Of a stretch of 64,000 nt of DNA, positions 48,777-60,660 are shown piece after piece. The notes beneath the pieces are model-generated. The model was given only the letters and a program-made list of their open reading frames with translations. It made no database searches and had not been told where the DNA came from. The stretch is from the NCBI GenBank assembly GCA_033030425.1, contig JAUFSD010000019.1, forward strand, positions 682,001 to 746,000, read 5' to 3'. Origin of the DNA: Verpa conica (taxonomy: Eukaryota > Ascomycota > Pezizomycetes > Pezizales > Morchellaceae). A program made the translations under genes and the position numbers. The stretch's first letter is position 1; each line of letters begins with the position of its first letter.

Positions 48777-50052
48777 CTATTTCCCCCTTCCCCTACCCGC
48801 CGCACCCCCTCTTCCAGCTACATTACCACCCCTGCCACCACCCCGCCCACCCCGCCCACCCCTCTTTCCACCCCTCCCCACCCCAGGCTTCCATTTCCAC
48901 ATCTCCTCGCCCGCAAATCCTACATCCGCAACCTTCAAATAGCTCGTGACCCCACTATCTACAACCGCAAGCACAACATTTCGCCACCCGTCTTTCAGCC
49001 TCGTGAATTGTGGTTTGGACTCTGCTGCTGTATCGACGGGTACAGAGTCGAACAGTGCGCTTAGCTCCTTTAGTGTGGGGAGGTGAGTTTCCCGAGCAGA
49101 AACTACCGCGACGCGGAAGTCGGGTGGGGGAGGGTCCGACTTTTTGAAGTGGGGCCGTGGCTTCCAGATGTGGTAGGCTATACGGAATGGGGTTTTTGCA
49201 GAGTGAGAGACTGTTGGGTATGTAGGGGAACGGGGTGGGTGGTGTGAGGGGATAAGAGAGAGGCGGGTATATATCGTGTCGTAAGATCTATAGGTGCCGG
49301 GGGTGATTAGTGGGCCATGGGGAGGTGGTAAAGGGGTAAAGAAGGTTTTTAGTAGAGATGTGAGGGTTGTTAGGCCTAGACTTGTTGTGGTGACGAGTGG
49401 TTGGACAGTGAGTGTAGGCCTATGATTATATGTGTCTGGGTCCTCGTCGAAGAAGGTGGGGGCCCGCTGGATGATATATCCTGCACGCTTGAGATATGCA
49501 TATACCTGGTATCTCTCGAGTCCCCCGCAACCTTCTAGACAGCTGGCGTATACACCTTGTAAGCTCATAGGTATACCCTCCTCCCACCAGCACTCGAGGT
49601 TGCCACGTTCAACAAGATATATTGTCTCCTCCGGAAGCAACCACAGCACACCCTTCTTATCGGCCTTTCCAACAGTTTTGAAGTGGGGTCCTCGTGCAAT
49701 ATGGACCTGGGCCATTGACTCTGTGGGTCGCCAGGTTGCTTCGACGTGGACCTTGTTGGAATGCTTACGCTCGCCGCAGAGGGCATCGTGCATGGCGAGA
49801 CGGGAGTCGGCGAGGATTGTGTCCTGGAGGGAGGTACCGTCGGGTTCAAAGTCCTTTTCGCCACGGCGGGGAAGGGTTGCATGGTCTGTTCTGTGTGCGC
49901 AGAAGCAGTTAGTATGAGTGAATGTGGGTGAGTGAGCTGACTCACTTCTTGAACATGTTTAGGAAACGGAAATCCTGGGTTTCGTCGGACAAGTCAACAT
50001 CTTGAGGGTTATTGTGCTGGATACGTAGATTATCTGCCTCTGGTTCTGCCAT
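48777..50052 (-). CDS. sen54: tRNA-splicing endonuclease subunit Sen54
   Basis: Sen54 is a structural subunit of the heterotetrameric endonuclease that removes introns from pre-tRNAs; it has no cutting activity itself. Two exons (50052-49946, 49890-48777) give 406 aa. The start is MAEPEADNLRIQHNN. The Sen54 N-terminal domain runs from about residue 40: TDHATLPRRGEKDFEPDGT, AMHDALCGERKHSNK, then VHIARGPHFKTVGKADKKG and LPEETIYLVERGNLECWW. Next comes GLERYQVYAYLKRAGYIIQR, matching the C-terminal fold linker of the family. The last 30 residues are RGG-rich (GRGGKRGGRGGRGGGRGG), unusual for the family but fitting RNA binding. Convergent with srp101 and divergent from the GH72 gene. Confidence 0.93.
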
Positions 50053-50696
50053 CTTGTCGAGGGTGTCTCAATATAAAGCCGTGATGCTGTATCGTGGGGG
50101 TGAGGTGTCGTTAGGGTTTGGTTTTTCTGATGACGACGTTAAGGTTTAGTGGGGGAACAAGGTGAAAAATAAAGTTCAAGTCCCCGGGCCGCACAACCCT
50201 AACCCTACCGTGATGCGCAATACACCTAACCCTGTAGATTGTCTCATCTCTCCCAGATTGGCTGATTCTGTGTATGTTGAGACGGTTAATTATTGGACAG
50301 GCGAATTCCACCGAGAATCCCCCGGGAGACACTCTTCCGCTCGCTCTGCCCCACCATAGCCGTGATGTCCTCTGCCCCTAGCCCTGCAGGTTGCCTCATC
50401 GACTAACCCCTTTTTGCCGCGAGATTGGTTGGCCCGTGCATGAGTTAAGTTCCTTGGTTCTGCTAAACAGATGTTAATTATCGTCGGTCCTGCTCATTTC
50501 CTCGGTTCCCATTCCTTAGAGAACTTCATCCCCCCGAAAGGTGTTCTCTTCTCCTTCCTCTTCCTCTTCCTCTCTCATCTTCTTCCCTCTCTGTTCAGTC
50601 TCTCCAACTCTCGTTACTCTATCTTCACAGCTGTCACTCGTTTGAATATACACAGTCTTTACTCAAAACCCTAAATCCCATTCATCGGTCGCAACC
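50053..50696. promoter_or_regulatory. Divergent 5' region of sen54 and the GH72 gene
   Basis: The right part (about 50540-50640) is strongly C/T-rich on the + strand, with ttcctctt repeats, as is usual ahead of highly expressed fungal genes. Two units of ccctaa near 50205 look telomere-like but are too few to mean anything. Confidence 0.5.
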
Positions 50697-52330
50697 ATGA
50701 AATCTCTCGCTTTGGTAAGAAAAAGATATATCAAACCCATTTATTCATCAATAAACTATAAACTAATAAAAATACATGTACCTCTAGTCAACTATAGCTG
50801 CAGTGTTTGCTGCCCGTTTCGCCTCCGCTGCGTCGCCATTGATCATCGATGGTAGTGATTTCGTCAATTCCGTCACCGGCGATCGTTTCGTCATGGTAGG
50901 ATTGGCGTACCAGCCCGCTGGAGGTGCATAATCCCTTATTGTTACACCAGATACACCCGCTCCAAGACCTCAAATACTAATATTACGTATTTGTTTCAGC
51001 CAGTGGATACGATCCGAACTCGGGCGTTGACCCGTTGAGTGATGCAGATGTCTGTCTTCGCGGTTAGTATTTCTGTTGTTGTGATTGGAGGACATATACT
51101 AATAGGCCTTATATAGATGCTGCTGTTATGCAGAAGCTTGGTGTCAACACAATCCGCATCTACAACATTAACCCAGCATTAAATCATGATGAATGTGTCT
51201 CAATTTTCAACGCGGTGGGAATTTATATCGCTCTCGATGTCAACTCGCCTCTCGGTGGCGAATCCCTTAATCGTGATGACCCTGCTGGAAGCTACCACAG
51301 TGGCTATCTCACCCGCATCTTCTCCGTCGTGGATGCTTTCAAAGGCTACCCCAATCTCCTCGGCTTCTTTGCTGGTAACGAAGTCGTAAATAGTGTCAAG
51401 TCTGCACAGTCCGTGCCCCCATATATTCGCGCGATCCAGCGTGACTTGAAACAATATATTGCAAAACACGCTAGTCGTGTTATCCCCGTCGGCTACTCTG
51501 CTGCTGATGACGATACCAGACGTCCTATGTGGGCGTATCTCACTTGCGGCGACGACGCTGATTCCAGGGCCGACTTTTATGGGCTCAATAGTTACCAGTG
51601 GTGTGGTGATTCTACTTGGGAAACATCAGGCTACCAAGGATTAGTCGACGCGTTTACCAACACCTCTGTCCCTCTCTTCTTCTCAGAGTTCGGCTGTAAC
51701 ACAGTCAAACCCCGTCCCTTCAACGAGATTGCAGCGCTATACGGAGACCGCATGATCGGTTCCTGGTCGGGCGGGCTGGTTTATGAATACACGCAAGAGA
51801 CATCCGACTACGGTCTCGTTGAGATCTCATCTAGTGGAGACGCATCCCTTCTCACTGACTATGACAACCTCCAGAGCCAATATAATAAGATTGACCTAAC
51901 TCTCATCTCAAGCCGCTCTACCGCTTCTGCTTCTTCGTCTCATCCTACCTGCAGCGACAAACTTATCCTTCTCGACCATACGGCCAAATTCAATACGACC
52001 ACGACTCTCCCGGCTTGCCCTGACACTGACTTGCTTGAAAATGGGTTAAGCAACCCTAATACCGGAAAGATTGTTACGCTTACAAAATTCGAGACCCAGC
52101 ATAAGGTTTATACTTCTACTGGTGTAGAGGTCTCGAATCTGACGATTACACCATTGGCTGATGACAAGAGCAACACTCCAAGTGGAGAAACTACATCCTC
52201 CGCTAGCAACACCACCAACTCTACTATTAATGATGATGATAATGAAGGTGCAGCGAACGGAAGAGCTGCGGCTGGTTTTGGTCCGGTTTTTGTGGCAGGA
52301 TTTGTTGGGTTGATGGCTGCTTTTATTTAG
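50697..52330 (+). CDS. GH72 1,3-beta-glucanosyltransferase (Gas/Gel family)
   Basis: This GPI-anchored cell-wall enzyme of family GH72 cuts and rejoins beta-1,3-glucan chains, building and elongating the wall. Four exons (50697-50714, 50788-50923, 51000-51062, 51117-52330) give 476 aa. The signal peptide spans exons 1 and 2 (MKSLAL + STIAAVFAARFASA). Core motifs: FVMVGLAYQPAGG, DPLSDADVCLRD, LGVNTIRIYNINP, FFAGNEVVN with the acid/base Glu (about 161), YGLNSYQWCGD, and LFFSEFGCN with the nucleophile Glu (about 263), then GDRMIGSWSGGLVYEYTQE. There is no CBM43 (X8) cysteine module; the C-terminal half is a Ser/Thr-rich linker and a hydrophobic end (GFGPVFVAGFVGLMAAFI) for GPI attachment. This shape fits the Gas3/Gas4/Gas5-like subgroup. 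Exon 1 has only 18 nt, set by the signal peptide. Confidence 0.95.
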
Positions 52331-52954
52331 AGGGGGATCGCTTCTACATTTCCTATCGTACATACGACTTTTCTGAGGCTGCCATCTTTTGTGAATATGG
52401 CAGTATGCATAATGAGATGCGTTGGAATATTTTTAAAGCGTTCAGTGTAATTTTTTTCCCTAATGGTATCGCTTCTGGGAGTTGTGACTTGTAATTAGTG
52501 AAAGTTAGGTTAGTAGCAAAGAGACAATTACCTATCCCGGGGCCTCGGGAATTTTTTGTACCAACAAGAGAGTACAAGAGAGGGTAAATGTATACATATT
52601 TTAAGTGCTAGTTGGTTATTTAGAAGTGCATGTGGTTTTGTCTGGTGAAAGATCACGGGTTGATCATAGTACATCACTCGGTTATCTACAAAATGGGAGT
52701 GTATCGAGGGGAAGTTCTCTAGAACACATGTTATAAGATGCAATTTAGCGCTATAGAGGACTATAGTGAGTCATCCTAGAGATGATTAAGCCTATCGGTA
52801 CTATGACCTAGTAAATATATTTATGTACTTTCTAGGAGTTGAAACCCTCATACTACTATATTCCCTTTTTATCAAAGCGCTCCCTGAGTCTCATTGATCT
52901 AAGAGCAATAGATAACCCAAAAATAGTATGATTCACGAGGCAGAGGGTCTACAG

Positions 52955-53032
52955 GTTTGGGGCAAAGCCTCTAGTTCGAACCATACGCGAGTTGGATTAA
53001 GGGGTAGGTAACCCACGAACCAACTTTTTTTG
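52955..53032 (+). other. Possible tRNA-like element with T-run
   Basis: A B-box-like AGTTCGAACC lies near 52974-52983 and a T6 run follows at about 53025, as a Pol III terminator would. No clean A-box or cloverleaf is seen, so this is at most a relic. Confidence 0.25.
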
Positions 53033-53553
53033 CTAGAGTTTCCAGAGTGTATCTTGTAGTGATATGGCAGTGAGGAAATTTAGGGGGTTGCGTGTTATTT
53101 CAAGTTACTAACTATTGCCAGTGAATGGAGACTATAATTTGTAGCCGAGCTTGAGGTGCCTTATGATAAGATATCCTCCCCGAGCGGCCTCGCGAACCAC
53201 ACTACCGCTTAGTTATAAATTTCGTCACGAGACTTTACTAGTTGTGGGGAATATAGACAAAGAAATGGCTACATACATAACTCTCTATCGAGTAGTCGCC
53301 AGTTGTTCTTTCATGATACATATATTTTATCCTATAGAATTGTCGTCATGTGTCTTTTAGACTGAGATATTTAATACCTCTCATATGCATATTTTGTAAT
53401 AACTCAAGGTGTATTACGTGCTGACAGCAGGACTAAAGTTTTTTTTACCTACCTACATACTTTAAGTACGTATTACATGTTTCTGGATTGGTGTCTTTGA
53501 CTCTTGGTACGCTTTGGCTTAGTATTCCTGGGGAGTAAAAATACTCGGACATT

Positions 53554-53655
53554 TAAAAAAAAAAAAAAGTTTCTCCCAGGGGCTGAACCGCGGACCGTTT
53601 CTCACTTGTCCCAGAATAAGTGCGACTAGGCTTCCCGGTATACCGGTAGGCCATC
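53554..53655 (-). other. Possible tRNA-derived element with Pol III boxes
   Basis: On the - strand there is TGGCCTACCGG, fitting the A-box pattern, about 55 bases before CGGTTCAGCCCC, a weaker B-box match, then a run of about 14 T at 53567-53554. A short stem CACTT..AAGTG sits where the anticodon arm would be, but the acceptor and T stems do not pair. The A-box overlaps the perfect 12-bp palindrome CCGGTATACCGG (53635-53646). Confidence 0.35.
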
Positions 53656-54257
53656 TTCACCTGAAAGATTCAGCATACTTTGTTCCTTTGAAGTGTGTTA
53701 AGGGGGGGCTCTTGGACTTTTCTTTTCCCTCCCATAGTATGACGATACAACCGCCCTAAGATCATGGCCAACTGACATTAGAGGAGGGTATAGGCCTTGA
53801 TTTAGGGATGGAGGTGGGTACCTGAATCTTGTTTTGTAAGGTATTAGTAAAAGAAAGGTGGTATCCCAAGGCACTCTCCAAGTACCCGCCCTATTGAGTA
53901 TACTTGGTCTATGATTAGACCTGTGCCACAAAAGCACTATATTGGTCTCCTTAACTATCACCTAAAGTTTCAGGGTATGTTGATAAGAATTGGTGGTGCA
54001 ACTCGTTTTTTTATATAGGTATGTTAAATTTCGGAGTTTTTAGTACCTTAATACAAATATAGTTATAGGATCCTAGATGGCGATTGGGGCTAGCTAATTC
54101 TAGAATAAATATTAATTAATTTATATTTATATTTCTCTTTATTTTTATCAGCCCTTTATTCCATGTTACTGCACAAATGTACGGGTATTTTTTTTGCTAC
54201 CTGAAAATAAGACCACCCTATGGAAGTTCTTGCGAGGACCTGTGGGTTTATTCAAAT

Positions 54258-55304
54258 CTAATGACACGATCCACAATAGTTTTCCGGCTCGAGCTTAGAC
54301 ACTCTTCGAACACCACAGTACTTGTGCCCAACGTGAGACATGCCAATTACCTTATATGCTTCCTCCCATGTAGTTGAATACCTGCGAGCATATACCCCCA
54401 TTCTATCAAAATGCCAAACATCAAAGTTGTTGTTATCCCTAGTATGTATATTAGCTCCCGCAATCAACAGGGCTCTTATAATCTCGTTGATCCCCACAAA
54501 AAACGCCACATGTAGCGGCCTTATCCCACCATATCCCGCCGTATTAGCGTCCGCTCCACACCGTAGTAAGAGCGTAACACCCTTCCTGTTCTCAGCTCTT
54601 ATGAATGCGATTAATGGCTGTACATAAGGGTCAGAAGACCCATGCGCAATCCTAAAAAGCATAGCGCGGTCTGTTTTGACTGCTGTACACTCTAGGATGA
54701 TCTCCATGGCCGTGATATCACCAACACACCTCGGCGCCGCATAGTGCAGCGGCATGCACCAGTCAGCATCCGTCATACTTGGGTCTGCACCCTTTCCCAT
54801 CAGCAACCGTATCATTTCCAGGACCTCTGGGTCGTGAGGGGTGTCGGTGCTCAGACTACAGACAGCTAGGTGTAGCGTTGTAGAGCTGGACTCTCCTCTC
54901 ATGTTTGGGTCGGCGCCGTGGTCTAGGAGTGATTTCACGAGGGGTAGACTACCGGACTTGATAGCGTAGTGCAGTGCGGGAACGGATAATTTCGGTAGTG
55001 GTTGTGGGGTTAGGGTATTAGGTAGGGGTGTGGGGGTTTTAGGGACAGGGAGGTGGTTAGGGTCGGCGCCTTTTGATAGGACGAGCTTGGCTAGATCCAG
55101 GTAGCCTTTGGAGGTGGCCCATTGGAGCGCTGTCAGGTCCTCTCTGTCCTTGACGGCGTATTCGTGGAGGAGAGATTTGAGGAGGTATGATAGACGGGAG
55201 TTTGTTAAGAAGAGGGAGTAGACGTCGTTTACATTGTCAAACCCCCCTGCGACCATGAGAAGCAGTTCGTTGGGGAGGGAGAGGAGGCTGAGGGCAGAAG
55301 TCAT
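54258..55304 (-). CDS. F-box-like ankyrin-repeat protein
   Basis: This single-exon protein of 348 aa starts from MTSALSLLSLPNELLLMV. The first 45 residues resemble an F-box (LPNELLLMVAGGFDNVNDVYSLFLTNSRLSYLL). Four or more ankyrin repeats follow: LTALQWATSKGYLDLAKLVL, PALHYAIKSGSLPLVKSLLD, TTLHLAVC with EMIRLLMGKGADPSM, MPLHYAAPRCVGDITAMEII, and RPLHVAFFVGINEIIRALLI with GANIH. An in-frame ATG at 55364 would add 20 residues of low character and is less likely. F-box proteins act as substrate adaptors for SCF ubiquitin ligases; ankyrin types are numerous in filamentous fungi and vary greatly between strains. The target is unknown. A relic of a similar gene is at 11.6-13.4 kb. Isolated from neighbours by long spacers. 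Confidence 0.85.
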   Translation of the reverse strand: MTSALSLLSLPNELLLMVAGGFDNVNDVYSLFLTNSRLSYLLKSLLHEYAVKDREDLTALQWATSKGYLDLAKLVLSKGADPNHLPVPKTPTPLPNTLTPQPLPKLSVPALHYAIKSGSLPLVKSLLDHGADPNMRGESSSTTLHLAVCSLSTDTPHDPEVLEMIRLLMGKGADPSMTDADWCMPLHYAAPRCVGDITAMEIILECTAVKTDRAMLFRIAHGSSDPYVQPLIAFIRAENRKGVTLLLRCGADANTAGYGGIRPLHVAFFVGINEIIRALLIAGANIHTRDNNNFDVWHFDRMGVYARRYSTTWEEAYKVIGMSHVGHKYCGVRRVSKLEPENYCGSCH

Positions 55305-56731
55305 GGTGTTTGTATTATTATTATGTGGGCTCTTTGAGTACTGTATTCTGGGGGTTTGCCTCATCGGGTTCTAGTCTGGGGATATCATCTAATGGCGGGG
55401 TTTCGGGCTTGGCGTGGGAGATACTAGATTATTAATAGGGTGTATATAAGACTACCCTGGCTATTGCTTATATGGTGTATTTAATTAAGAGTAAAACAAA
55501 TAATGGAAATTACATGTAAATCTTAGAAATAATGTAGCACAAGAACCTAGCCAAGCCCTTTGTTAGTAATTCTCTACACCCTCCTTATCGCTTCTATTCA
55601 TTCTTCCAGTCCTCACCTCACAAGATTTCTTTTTTGTCTGCACCCTATTGATAGTCAGGTGCTATGCACTCTACTAATAATCTTATACATCCCATTTCAT
55701 AGCTATTTCTAATTCCCATCAATATACGTATGTTCAAGAACTAAAGAAGGTGGAATTTCCAAACGATGTTTTATTAGTTATTTTCTTATATCGCACTTTA
55801 TAGAACACTCAAAGTCTCAAAATTAAGATGCCAATTCTTCAAGATTTGAATAATAGAATATATATATAATTTAAATTATATAGCTCCACACCCAACCGAC
55901 CTCATAGATTTACCACCCCTACACGTAACAACCCACCCCCCTGTTGTATACCCAAAAAACGCGTAGCACACTGGTTCTCACCTGATCACTCGTTCATAAC
56001 CTAGAGATGGTATTGTAGATCCCCTTAAATAGTCCGAGTCTGTACCCGGAGTGATTTCGGTGAGATCTCTAACCGCGGCCTGATATGGAGGATATATAGG
56101 AGTGGAGTACCCCTAGGGCGTCAATATACTATCGAGCTTCCTATTTACCAGAGGGGAAAAAGAAAACCATCATTCATTACTACACTTAGATCACATATAT
56201 ATACCACCCGCCCAAAAAGAATAAAAGGATTTTTTCATTTTTTTTTTCAAAATCCTCAAAACTCACAACCAACTTCAGATTGTTTTTGGCTTCCCTCTCC
56301 CGGCCCCATAAAGGTATCTATGCTAAAACTACACCTCCAACAAAAGGAGAAGGGAAAAAAAAAGAAAAGTAACAGAACTTAAAACTCCAAAGAGGGAAGG
56401 GGGAGGAAGAGGAAGACGGAAAGAAGAAAAAGCCATAACACCACACCAACCAATTAAGAGGGAAAAAAAACCCAATAGCAAAAGGGGATAAAACAGTGGA
56501 AGAGAGGGTAATAAAGATAACACCGTGTCGTTACCTCTTATAAGAAAGAAACAAACTCCACCAGGAAAAAAAAGAGAACCAGTTAGAAAAAAACCCACCC
56601 AAAAAAAAAGAAATAAGAAAATCTGGTTTTTACAATGGTAGATGCTTATAACCCCTCTTCATCTACCCTTATTCAACCACAGCCATATTGATTACTCCCA
56701 TAGATAATCATTTCCGCATATAGCACTTCCG
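55305..56731. other. Spacer with purine-rich tract
   Basis: No gene is supported. The left end includes the ankyrin gene's promoter, with a TATA-like site near 55444. From about 56335 to 56600 the + strand is A/G-rich with several A runs, which is the T/C-rich 3' region of ulp1 on its own strand. Confidence 0.55.
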
Positions 56732-58926
56732 CTAATATTCACCGTCATCTTCTACCACCGATGGTAACAACTTCCCCGTCGCACATTCCAACACAAGCCT
56801 CTGTCTCAACAGGGGAATATCATCTTGCGTGAAGGTCAACTTCCCATCTCTCGTGACAACCTCTGCCGTTTTTACGCTAAACACGCCGCAATCGTTGGAA
56901 TTACACTGCTGTGGTGAGTTTTCCATCACGTAGTTTGTCCAGCCGGCCAAGTCTGATCCGGTTTCAGCTTGCAAATACTTGCGTATCACCTATATAGGGA
57001 TTAGTGTTATCAATTATCACTCCGAGATTCAAAAATACTAGCTAAACATACCTCGAACGTTTGATGCTTCACTGTTGGTTGCTGGAGTGAATCGTAGTAC
57101 TCGAACCTCTTTAATTTAAGATTCACTATTGCCATAACCCAATGGCTACCACCTATATTGATAGGAATAATAACGTAATCCAATTTCAACATATCACCCC
57201 CTCCCGCCCCTTGTCTTTTAGCCCATCTAGCGACACTTTTTCCTTGACTCAAATTGCTATAGAAGAAGCTATTGAACGCTATTACCTTCTTGGGTTTTCC
57301 AGGTACGTTAGCTCGACCAGCAATCATCTCCAGGTAGCAATTGATGCTTTCGTCGTTGAGCCATCCACCCATCGCGATCCTTGAAAGATCATATTTCGTT
57401 ATAGGAACCCTGCTTTCTGCTGGGTTGTACTGCTTTTTGTCACTGACTAGGCGGTTCCGTATTTCACCTATAATCTTATTGTACTGTCCCGCCTGTACAA
57501 CAGTAAGGGGTGGGATTTTCTCTTTTAATTTATCCTCCTTGACAAGATGTTAGCAGGAATCACTGGGGGGCTACATGGGTGGGAATTACCAATTCCTTCT
57601 TCCTCAATCTCTCAATCTCTACAGCCCGCTCTTTCCGCCTCTTCTCAACCTCTGACAAGCTTTGAAAGCCTTGAACTTTTTCTTTATTGAGTTGATCGAG
57701 TATGACAGTAAGCTCATTCATGTTAAGAACTTTCGACTTCATGTACTACGCAATGGCTTATCAGCATAATTTCTAATCTCAATTTAACTACAAATCATTG
57801 ACCTACCGCTTCCCGAATACTCTTCTCCACACGCCCACTATATGCTGTCCGTCTTTGATTCCTGCGTACCGAGCTCCGTAGAGCATTATATGTGGATGCA
57901 TGCTGAATATGTTGGGCAGGCAATCCAGGCAAAAATTCTCGGGTCAACCCGGCCAGAGGCAGTTTCATTAGAGATCTTGGGACACTCGCGTGGTGTAGAA
58001 ATGTCGGTGGGAGCCGTGGGTATTTTGATGGACCAAATTCCGACCTGCGCTGCAGTGCCCTCTGCAACATTGCTTCTGGGTTTGACCGCTTGGGAAGCGG
58101 CTTAGTGAAGAAAGGTGGTTCATTTTTTCCCAAGGGGCCAGCAACAAGAGGGGCAAGTAAAGGTGCGGCCATTTTTGATTGTAAAGGTCGGACAGGTCTA
58201 GTTGCCTTTTTAACAACGGCCTCCCCTTCATCTTCGGACGATGAAGCGAGAGGAGAGGGGAGCTGCTGAGTCGGGGGCGTCTGTTTGTCTATCGAGGTTG
58301 GTGCTTTGATCTTTAAACTGACACGGCCACTGCTTGTTTGAGGACGTGGCGGCTCTTTGTTTGAATCTTGCGCTGGTGCGGGGTCTATTATCGAAGCAAT
58401 TGATTCTTTGTTTCGCTCATCATCTGGCACTGAGTCTAGAGAGAGGAGGGTGTAACGGTACGGTGAGCCAACACATCATTTATAACAAGTGACAAACAAC
58501 GAGACCAAAATAACAATAAAAAAGTGTATTGAAAAAAAGGGAAAAAAACCTACCATTTTCACCGTCACCAGATGAGTGGTCGAGACAAACACGTTTTGGC
58601 AGTGATTCAGGAACCTCATCTCCTTCAGCCGCCAAGTCACTACCATCTGTAGACCCAATCCCGGCCAAACTCTTCAAGGACGCCCACAGGCTTGTGAATA
58701 GCTGAAGGGGATACATAGGTCTAGAAGCCGGTACACCGGCTTCCGAATCGGGGGGAGGGGTCACTAAAGGTGGTATCGGTGCTATCGCGGGAAACTCGTC
58801 GCGTTTTCTCTTGCGCAAGGTTTGTGATGACGTCGATGATGTCGGAGAGGATGGCGCGGGTGATGGATGGTATGATAACGAACTAGACACAGAAGTCGTG
58901 TGACAGGGGGCAGTGGCAGAAGCCAT
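56732..58926 (-). CDS. ulp1: Ulp1-type SUMO protease
   Basis: This Ulp1-class cysteine protease (C48, SENP family) matures SUMO and removes it from targets, often at the nuclear pore. Five exons (58926-58554, 58435-57807, 57745-57590, 57537-57052, 56989-56732) give 633 aa. The first 330 residues are disordered and Ser/Pro-rich, with a basic KRKRDEF that may be a nuclear signal. YSGRVEKSIREA-YMKSKVLNMNELTVIL and a Lys/Glu/Arg-rich coiled coil (EVEKRRKERAVEIERLRKK) precede the protease. The catalytic domain starts near 420: KYDLSRIAMGGWLNDESIN, YVIIPINIGGSHWVMAIVN (His518), RFEYYDSLQQ (Asp535), then PQQCNSNDCGVFSVK with Gln576 and Cys582. The whole triad plus oxyanion Gln is intact, so it should be active. 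The last intron falls between GTF and VIRKYL type residues, and joins precisely. Confidence 0.94.
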
Positions 58927-59261
58927 GCGAAAGGTAGGTTGTGTATCTTCCTATCTTAATTTTTGACCCCCAACGTCGTCCGAATGTTCGGTCGGCGATT
59001 GCAGTTACAGCGGGTAAATAATTCGAAGGGGACGTAAATTATTGTATATCGAGATTGTTGTGGTTGCGGGAGTGATGGCGGTAGAAGATGGTGGGAGGTG
59101 GGAGATGTTGCACCAGGAAGGGGATGGGGGGGGGATGCTTCGGGGGGGTCAATAATACAATCCGGGGGGAGGTTGGAGGATATTTTTTTTAGAGACAGAC
59201 GGTGCTAGTAACGCGGGTAGATGTGAGAACAGCTATTACACAGAGTGAGGGTATATATAAG

Positions 59262-59342
59262 CATGTAGGGTATATGTGTGTATGTGCGCGTGTGTGCGTG
59301 ATGATGGGTGTGTATGTGATGATGTATGTGTATGTAATAGCA
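59262..59342 (+). repeat. TG/TATG-rich low-complexity stretch
   Basis: This is a run of tg, gtat and gcgtg units with few interruptions, about 80 bp long. Confidence 0.8.
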
Positions 59343-60584
59343 GCAGAGCACCCGCACCAGCACCAGCAGAGTTTCTTGATCACAGATCACCGAAGAGCAA
59401 GGGCGGGATGAGGGATAGGTTGAAACAGCAGTGTTATGTAAGCACAAGGGGGCGTTTTACATCCTGTGCTTGGCAGAGAATACATGGAGGGAATTCCCCC
59501 AGTCTCAAATGCGCCGCCAATTGCTTCTGGAAAGCTTATCGCCTTCCATCGGGGCTGTTTCAGTGAGAGGATGTCAGAGTACATGTAGGTACGGTACACA
59601 CACATGCATCACATGAATCTCTGCCAACACGATCCATCAGCTGCGGCGAGGTACGGGTGGAACAGTGCTGTCCTGTCTGTAGTGTAGAATAGAGTATGGT
59701 GCTCCATCCTACGCTATTCATTGCATTTAGGACTCTCCGATGTGTGTATATGTATGTACTTGGTCTCCCCCACCCTCCGCCAATGCTCACAGGGGGGATA
59801 CGAAGGCGGTGAGCAGTACGAGGGGCTTCCAATGCATGCACACGATAATCTGCTTGTAAACACATGTATTCCACCCTCCAACCGGCCACTCATTACAGGT
59901 ACATGTAGTATACGAATGGAATCTCCATCACAATGCGCATCCCGTCCACTCTATTGGGTTATGCAATTCACCTCATCTGTTCCTAGTGTGTTTATTGTAC
60001 ATGGGCAATACAATATCCAGACACCTCTCGCCAATCGTTCCACAGACTCTCTACGGCTGTTTGCCAGCATTAAACGCGATGTGATACGGTGCCTCGGGGT
60101 AAACACTGCTCCATCCCCCGCCGTCACATCAATGGATCCTTTAACTGTAGAGTAAGGACTGCTGTTGTTGATACTTGGTGTTTGTTCAGGCACACACATC
60201 TTGCGCCTGCACCTTGCATTACATCTGTCCATCGTTGCTGGTTTGGGGTTCCTAAAATACCGTACACCCAAGTAAGCTCCGCCGCAAAGTGCCTCGCCAC
60301 CCGCGCCCGATTCACCATTGTGTTTCGTACCCCGATTCCCGAGAAGCCAAAGAAAGAGCCGCCTCAGCTTCCACCACAACTGAACCTCCACACCCTACGA
60401 GCACTGACTGCCCCCGCTATCGCCCCGCAAGCAGTAGGAGTAGCAGTAGCAGCAGTAGTAGCAGCAGCAGCAGCAGCACCCCTCGCAGGCACAACCGAGA
60501 AAAACGTGGGTTAGTACTAACGAGGTCAAGTGCTCGACTCGACTTCCTCAGCACCGACGCTTAGCATCTGCTCATCGCATACGA

Positions 60585-60660
60585 ACCCTCGCCCTCGCCC
60601 TCGCCCACCGTCACCCACCCTCACCCTCGCCCTCGCCCACCCTCACTCTCACCCCAGCAC
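60585..60660 (+). repeat. (CCCTCG)/(CCCAC) hexamer-like repeat
   Basis: Units ccctcg, cccaccctca and close variants repeat for about 75 bp, with C on the + strand throughout. Confidence 0.85.

Larger units (their letters stand above)
52331..54257. other. AT-rich spacer with possible Pol III elements
   Basis: No protein gene is supported. Two tRNA-like patches, listed separately, are followed by or beside T-runs. The rest is AT-rich with short motifs. Confidence 0.55.

Noticed and set aside
50198..50240. Telomere-like ccctaa units
   Set aside because: Only two adjacent units plus one apart; far too few for a telomere relic.
52046..52363. Antisense frame over the GH72 C-terminus
   Set aside because: Shadow of the Ser/Thr-rich linker coding strand.
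59721..60514. Frames of 140-146 codons in the ulp1-arrestin spacer
   Set aside because: They overlap on both strands and include simple repeats; no protein family.
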